Made by a program: the position numbers and the translations under genes
Assembly (NCBI GenBank): GCA_963666005.1
Contig: OY762509.1
Coordinates: 744,001 to 808,000, forward strand
Direction of reading: 5' to 3'
DNA from: Petrocella sp963666005
GTDB lineage: Bacteria > Bacillota > Clostridia > Lachnospirales > Vallitaleaceae
Length of the DNA: 64,000 bases
Shown: piece after piece, positions 60,201 through 64,000 of the stretch
Numbering within the stretch: position 1 is the first letter of the stretch
How the letters are laid out: the number at the start of each line of letters is the position of its first letter
The notes under the pieces: model-generated
Told to the model about the DNA's origin: nothing
Database searches by the model: none
Seen by the model: the letters and a program-made list of their open reading frames with translations, nothing else

Positions 60201-61955
60201 TTATCGAATGATGATATCCCCATCTTGGAACCTTGGTGGAATTACAGGTATCTGAAGATAAGACGCATACTGGCCACCGGTATAGATAAGGTGCTTCCCT
60301 TCATTGTCTTCATCCCAGATCAATGGTTCAAACCAATTTTCTCTGATGTACCTACCGGCAATTTGAACGCGAATCCGCTGTCCTTTGTGCCAAAAACGGC
60401 TGGTTGGATTGATCTCTATATCCACCGGCACAATCTCGCCTGGTGCCGATTTTTCATCACAGGTATGTGCCTGTACAGGATTGTAATGGGTGGATAATTT
60501 CTCATCCAATTTTCTTCTGGACACACGCATCTTGCCCCATACCCCTGGGTGAGGTTCATCAAAAAGCGTCACCGGAAGAAACTCTCCTGTGGTACTCAGC
60601 TTTTGCACATTGATGAACAGGTCCATGTCATCATAACTTTCAGCAGCCACATAAAGCCTGAGCTTCATATAGCCCGTCAGCTCCGTATCCTCTTCGAATC
60701 TGTAGTCGAAGGTTACCTCTTCTGTTTTGCTGTCATAAGAAGCCTGCGCTTCTTGTGATACTGCCTCTGATTTCATAGACATATCTGTCGCATCCAGATA
60801 AAGCTTTTCATACTTAGTGCGCTTGAGAGGGAATCTGTCTTCTGGTCTGTTTTCCTGATAATTGTAAGGTCCAACATCCTGAACCTCCAATCGCACCTTC
60901 GGTGTCATTTCCCATCCATTACGTTCCAGCTTAAGATATCTGGCGAAGAATCTCTCTAGTTCTTCAAGATACTGGGTTGAGTACGCATCCGGCCATTCAA
61001 AATCCCTATGGGCTCTCAACCATTTTTTTGTGGACTTGATCTTTCTGAATCCATTGATGGAACCTCTAAGATGAAAATGATTCCAGCATGCCGTTACGTA
61101 TGTTGGGATGGTGATATTCTTCCATATAGGATCTTTGTCTTTCCAGTAAGGGTGGTTGATAAACGGATACTTGTGATAATTCTCCGGAAGTGTGTCCATA
61201 TAGTTAGGACCAATAGCCTCTTTCATAACCAAGCGTATGAAACTTTCAGCCGGTATGCCGCCTTCACACATGGACTCACGATACATATCGCTGGTGCCTT
61301 CCCAAGGTGCGATACAGGCAAGATGTGGTGGTTGCTGGGATGCAATACGCCACTGGGTCATTGCCACACAACTATTACCGGACAATCCTGCTCTACCATT
61401 ACACCACTCTTGCTCCGCTGCCCACTCGATGAAGTCGTAACCATCTTTGCCGTCCTGAGTGCCAAATTGAATGAAGTCCCCTTCTGAGTGACCAACACCC
61501 CTCGGGTCCACATTCGCTACTGCGTAACCCTTACGACACCAATAGCCAGGATCCGGGCTTTCGAATTTAGACATATTCGATACCGTCCCTGGTGGGACCC
61601 CCATGATCTGCCAATCGCTTTGACCATCGAAAGGTCTCTTACCATAAAAGCTCCAAGAGATTATCAGCGGATATTCTTTTTCTTCCACTGGTTTGTAGAT
61701 GTCCACATAGATTGTCACGCCATCTCTCATCTTAACCGGTACGTCTTGCATACATAGTATGCCGTCCTCCGCAATATAGTCCCTGCGGTTAAGAGGTGAT
61801 AAGAATCTTGCATGCTCCTTCTCTTCAAGGGTCATGTTAGCAAGCTCCTCTTTAGTGCATGGCTTCATCATCTTCATCATTGCCACTTCGACTTGTTCAC
61901 CAGCACATTCAATGGTCTTGGTGGTCACATCTCGTTCCATCACATTACTTTCCAC
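60201..61955 (-). CDS. CocE/NonD-family hydrolase (X-Pro dipeptidyl-peptidase S15-like), GTG start
   Basis: A 584-residue alpha/beta hydrolase with a C-terminal jelly-roll. The N-terminal VPVKMRDGVTIYVDIYKP and NVDPRGVGHSEGDF are typical. The nucleophile Ser is in GLSGNSCVAMTQW near residue 195. The C-terminal domain has HPGVWGKMRVSRRKLDE and NPTSRFWHKGQRIRVQIAG. Where relatives read W(Y/S)D for the catalytic Asp, this protein reads CWNHFHLRG, so the triad may be altered. The start is a GTG (61955) six bases after AAGGAGG. Members cleave esters or amides (cocaine, cephalosporin side chains, X-Pro peptides) or transfer acyl groups. It is the first gene of the ACP operon. Confidence 0.85.
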   Translation of the reverse strand: MESNVMERDVTTKTIECAGEQVEVAMMKMMKPCTKEELANMTLEEKEHARFLSPLNRRDYIAEDGILCMQDVPVKMRDGVTIYVDIYKPVEEKEYPLIISWSFYGKRPFDGQSDWQIMGVPPGTVSNMSKFESPDPGYWCRKGYAVANVDPRGVGHSEGDFIQFGTQDGKDGYDFIEWAAEQEWCNGRAGLSGNSCVAMTQWRIASQQPPHLACIAPWEGTSDMYRESMCEGGIPAESFIRLVMKEAIGPNYMDTLPENYHKYPFINHPYWKDKDPIWKNITIPTYVTACWNHFHLRGSINGFRKIKSTKKWLRAHRDFEWPDAYSTQYLEELERFFARYLKLERNGWEMTPKVRLEVQDVGPYNYQENRPEDRFPLKRTKYEKLYLDATDMSMKSEAVSQEAQASYDSKTEEVTFDYRFEEDTELTGYMKLRLYVAAESYDDMDLFINVQKLSTTGEFLPVTLFDEPHPGVWGKMRVSRRKLDEKLSTHYNPVQAHTCDEKSAPGEIVPVDIEINPTSRFWHKGQRIRVQIAGRYIRENWFEPLIWDEDNEGKHLIYTGGQYASYLQIPVIPPRFQDGDIIIR

Positions 61956-62066
61956 GTTTGTCCTCCTTGTATCTCAAACGATAAGGTCTGAATAAGCTTA
62001 TGCCACCATCCCCATTCCTAACCGCTTGATATTCCCATGACGATATTGTATGATTTGATGGTCATG

Positions 62067-62152
62067 GACATCCTTGTCATATTATGACTGCTTATCCATT
62101 ATTCTAGAGAAGCATCCCTTTGGATAACAGAACACTTTTTAGACAAGTGTCC
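62067..62152. promoter_or_regulatory. Candidate TetR operators in the divergent promoter region
   Basis: Three symmetric signals lie between the CocE and TetR genes: GGACA-4-TGTC (62067-62079), the odd palindrome GTCATATTATGAC (62076-62088) and AACACTT-8-AAGTGTCC (62131-62152). The last resembles GGACAC(T/A)T-type sites of DhaS-like TetR proteins. The choice among them is uncertain. Confidence 0.4.
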
Positions 62153-62192
62153 GTTTTTTGCCATCATTCATACCAGTTGGGAGAACTCGCTT

Positions 62193-62813
62193 ATGAAGCG
62201 TCAAAAATCAGAAATCACCAAAAAGCAGATTATGGAAGCATACCTGGCTTTAATCGAAAAAAAACACTGGGAGAAAGTCACTGTCAAGGAAATCTATGCC
62301 AAAACCGGCATAACCAGAAGTACTTTCTACCAGTATTTCAATAGTATTTATGATCTTATGGAACAGATTGAGGATCAGATTTTATCAGAACTAAAAGATT
62401 CCTACGCCAATTGCAACACAGGTTCTGCTAAAGTCATCACACCAAAACAATTTGAGGAAAAATTTGATGTAACACCACCTGAGCCTTTATACAATTGGTT
62501 CCAATTCTGTATGAAAAACAAGCGTAAAATCCACCTGCTGTTAGGTGAACGTTCTGATCCGTATTTTGCCGTCAAGCTTAAAGTCATGCTTCAAGAGCAG
62601 ATTACGATCATGATGGATGCCGATGGCATGCCCAACGACAAACTGAGAGAACCGTTCATAAGAACCTTCACCGAATTACATCTTCTAGCGGTCAAGGGAT
62701 GGTTATCCCAGGCGGATGAGTCCTTTCTCTCCATTAACGAAATCATCAACCTTCTTAACACCATGCGGGTCGGTGGCAACTATTTGAGTTATCTGAACAG
62801 TAAGAATAACTAG
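62193..62813 (+). CDS. TetR/AcrR-family transcriptional regulator
   Basis: A 206-residue regulator. The DNA-binding domain is KKQIMEAYLALIEKKHWEKVTVKEIYAKTGITRSTFYQYF broken here at its key parts: helix 2 VTVKEIYAKTG and recognition helix TRSTFYQYF. The remaining part is a ligand-binding helical bundle of the TetR_C type seen in DhaS-like proteins. GGGAGAA precedes the start. It is divergent from the CocE-ACP-Pta-MFS operon and probably controls it. Its stop abuts the convergent membrane-protein gene. Confidence 0.9.
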   Translation: MKRQKSEITKKQIMEAYLALIEKKHWEKVTVKEIYAKTGITRSTFYQYFNSIYDLMEQIEDQILSELKDSYANCNTGSAKVITPKQFEEKFDVTPPEPLYNWFQFCMKNKRKIHLLLGERSDPYFAVKLKVMLQEQITIMMDADGMPNDKLREPFIRTFTELHLLAVKGWLSQADESFLSINEIINLLNTMRVGGNYLSYLNSKNN

Positions 62814-63503
62814 TTAAGCCGTTTGTTCATTTGCCGATGGCTTTTTTTCTTTCTTGGCAATGGCAACGATAATCCCCAGTAATATAGACAGGAAGGCTGA
62901 AGCCAATACCCTGAATTGCTCCGGCAGCATGAACACCAGTGTATGGGCAGGAATCCAGACAAAGAGACAGGTCTTTAGCCAAGAGAAACCAACCATCGAC
63001 AGCCAATCCACACGACTCACCATGCCTACAACTGTAATGCCTTCTGGTAAGTTTCCTCGTCGCTTTTCGATACTCATATCAATGAACAGGTCCCCAAACT
63101 TATGATATATATAAAGCATTGGGCCAAAAGTCAAGTTCATGATAGTACTGGCAAAGAAGGCCAATGCCAGGCGGCTACCGGCAAAAGGCAATTTACCTGC
63201 TGATTGTACCGCAGCTGCTCCTGCCACATAGACAGAGAACACCAGTGTGATCATTATACCGAGAATCCCCCATACGCAAGCCTTTGCAATCATCCCTTGA
63301 GGTAATTTCCATGAACCGTTCATAATACGGGCGCCAAGAATATCTCCCATGGTCGCCAATATGCTGAATTTTACAAAACCGCCAACATATGGATGTGCTT
63401 CAGTCACTTCTATGAATAAATGTCTGCTGCCTTCTATACTTAACATGAGAATCCAGCCTAAAAGCAACATCCCCCAAATAATATTTCCCTTTAAATTTTT
63501 CAT
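62814..63503 (-). CDS. Mpv17/PMP22-like integral membrane protein
   Basis: A 229-residue protein with about five hydrophobic segments (for example IIWGMLLLGWILMLSI, ACVWGILGIMITLVFSVYVAG). The C-terminal LFVWIPAHTLVFMLPEQFRVLASAFLSILLGIIVAIA resembles Mpv17/PMP22-family ends. I start at 63503, seven bases after GGGAAGGT and one base past the upstream stop; a longer frame would run back into the kinase gene. Coupling to a butyrate-kinase-like gene suggests a link to acid metabolism, but the function is unknown. Confidence 0.78.
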   Translation of the reverse strand: MKNLKGNIIWGMLLLGWILMLSIEGSRHLFIEVTEAHPYVGGFVKFSILATMGDILGARIMNGSWKLPQGMIAKACVWGILGIMITLVFSVYVAGAAAVQSAGKLPFAGSRLALAFFASTIMNLTFGPMLYIYHKFGDLFIDMSIEKRRGNLPEGITVVGMVSRVDWLSMVGFSWLKTCLFVWIPAHTLVFMLPEQFRVLASAFLSILLGIIVAIAKKEKKPSANEQTA

Positions 63504-63504
63504 A

Positions 63505-64000
63505 TTAGATACCTTCCCAAACCGGCTTACCACTGTATACAAGAGGGGCTTCTTCCTTCTCTATAACTCGTATAGCCCCTGCTGCTAATGCTTCCATCTC
63601 AAATTCTCCTGCCATAACAGTTACCGGACAAATGAACTCGACCCGCTCTTTAATGAATTCTGTGACATATGTACTATTGGATATGCCACCAGTCATGATG
63701 ATACCATCCACCACTCCTGACATAGTCGTTGCACAGCTACCCACCGCTTTACTAACCTGATATAACATGGTATCAAGAACCAGCTTCGCATATTCGTCAC
63801 CGCTTTTGATACGTTCCAGTATATCTCGTACATCCGCTGTGCCTAGATGATCTAGAAGACCACCTGTCTTGGTTGTTTTCTGTAGCATTTCTTTTTCTGT
63901 ATAATCCCCGGAATAACACATCCTTATGACATTGCTCACTGGCAAGCTGCCACACCTTGTCGGCGCCATTGGTCCATCGCCGTTAATGATGTCATTGGAA
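63505..64000 (-). CDS. buk: Butyrate kinase-like protein, C-terminal part
   Basis: The frame is open to the window edge, so the start lies outside. The visible 164 residues include NDIINGDGPMAPTRCGSLP, LLDHLGTADVRDILERI, VDGIIMTGGISNSTYVTEF and AGEFEMEALAAGAIRVI, which match the acetokinase-family butyrate (or branched-chain acid) kinases. The enzyme makes butyrate and ATP from butyryl phosphate. The partner phosphotransbutyrylase gene (ptb) may lie outside the window; the Pta-like gene at 58427 is an alternative partner. Confidence 0.88.
   Translation of the reverse strand, partial: SNDIINGDGPMAPTRCGSLPVSNVIRMCYSGDYTEKEMLQKTTKTGGLLDHLGTADVRDILERIKSGDEYAKLVLDTMLYQVSKAVGSCATTMSGVVDGIIMTGGISNSTYVTEFIKERVEFICPVTVMAGEFEMEALAAGAIRVIEKEEAPLVYSGKPVWEGI

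Overview
ORGANISM. The genes point to an anaerobic, sugar-fermenting Firmicute of class Clostridia, probably close to Lachnospirales. Evidence: strong AGGAGG-type ribosome sites, Gram-positive lipoprotein signals, a three-gene [FeFe] hydrogenase, a butyrate-kinase-like gene, a phosphotransacetylase, oxygen-sensitive Fe-S flavoenzymes and many ABC sugar importers. By eye the base composition is in the low-to-mid 40s % GC (not computed). I see no rRNA, tRNA, IS element, phage gene or CRISPR array. LAYOUT. (1) 0-2.7 kb, plus strand: end of a sugar ABC permease and a GH65 disaccharide phosphorylase. (2) 2.9-7.0 kb, minus: a MacB-like ABC system with a membrane-anchored surface subunit. (3) 7.3-15.3 kb, minus: an inositol-type operon (binding protein, ATPase, permease, two Gfo/Idh/MocA dehydrogenases, LacI regulator, inosose dehydratase). 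At least four AAACGTTT-centred LacI-type sites lie at its promoters. (4) 15.8-20.8 kb: SDR protein, cell-wall amidase, GH115-like hydrolase, FAH-family enzyme. (5) 21.0-24.5 kb, minus: hydABC-like hydrogenase behind a long leader that folds well on paper. (6) 24.9-27.8 kb: HxlR regulator with a divergent SDR, then a diguanylate cyclase broken by one in-frame TGA just before its GGDEF motif. (7) 27.8-37.4 kb: alcohol dehydrogenase, FGGY kinase, and an aldolase / Fe-alcohol dehydrogenase / 2-hydroxyacid dehydrogenase / enoate-reductase-like operon divergent from a PRD regulator. (8) 37.5-38.8 kb: a DUF4143 ATPase behind two palindromes. (9) 38.9-57.0 kb, minus: the most interesting locus. It has a membrane-anchored AraC sensor, two binding proteins and two permeases. 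It also has TWO pairs of a small DUF6379-like protein with a metal-dependent TIM-barrel protein, the architecture of C-glycoside deglycosidases. These are followed by a FAD_binding_2 flavoprotein, a SnoaL-like protein and two unusual Nuo-derived electron-transfer proteins. (10) 57.3-64 kb: a small carrier-protein cluster (CocE-type hydrolase, atypical ACP, holo-ACP synthase, phosphotransacetylase, MFS transporter), a divergent TetR regulator, and a membrane protein plus the end of a butyrate kinase. HOW IT MAY WORK TOGETHER. Region 9 reads as a catabolic island: sensor, uptake, C-C (or other 3-keto-glycoside) bond cleavage by elimination, then redox handling of the oxidised sugar or enone. C-glycoside deglycosylation needs oxidation of the sugar C3 before elimination, and the island has no Gfo/Idh oxidase next to the lyases. 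The flavoprotein and the Nuo-like pair may therefore fill the redox role in an unusual way. This is inference from gene content; substrate and direction are not shown by the sequence.
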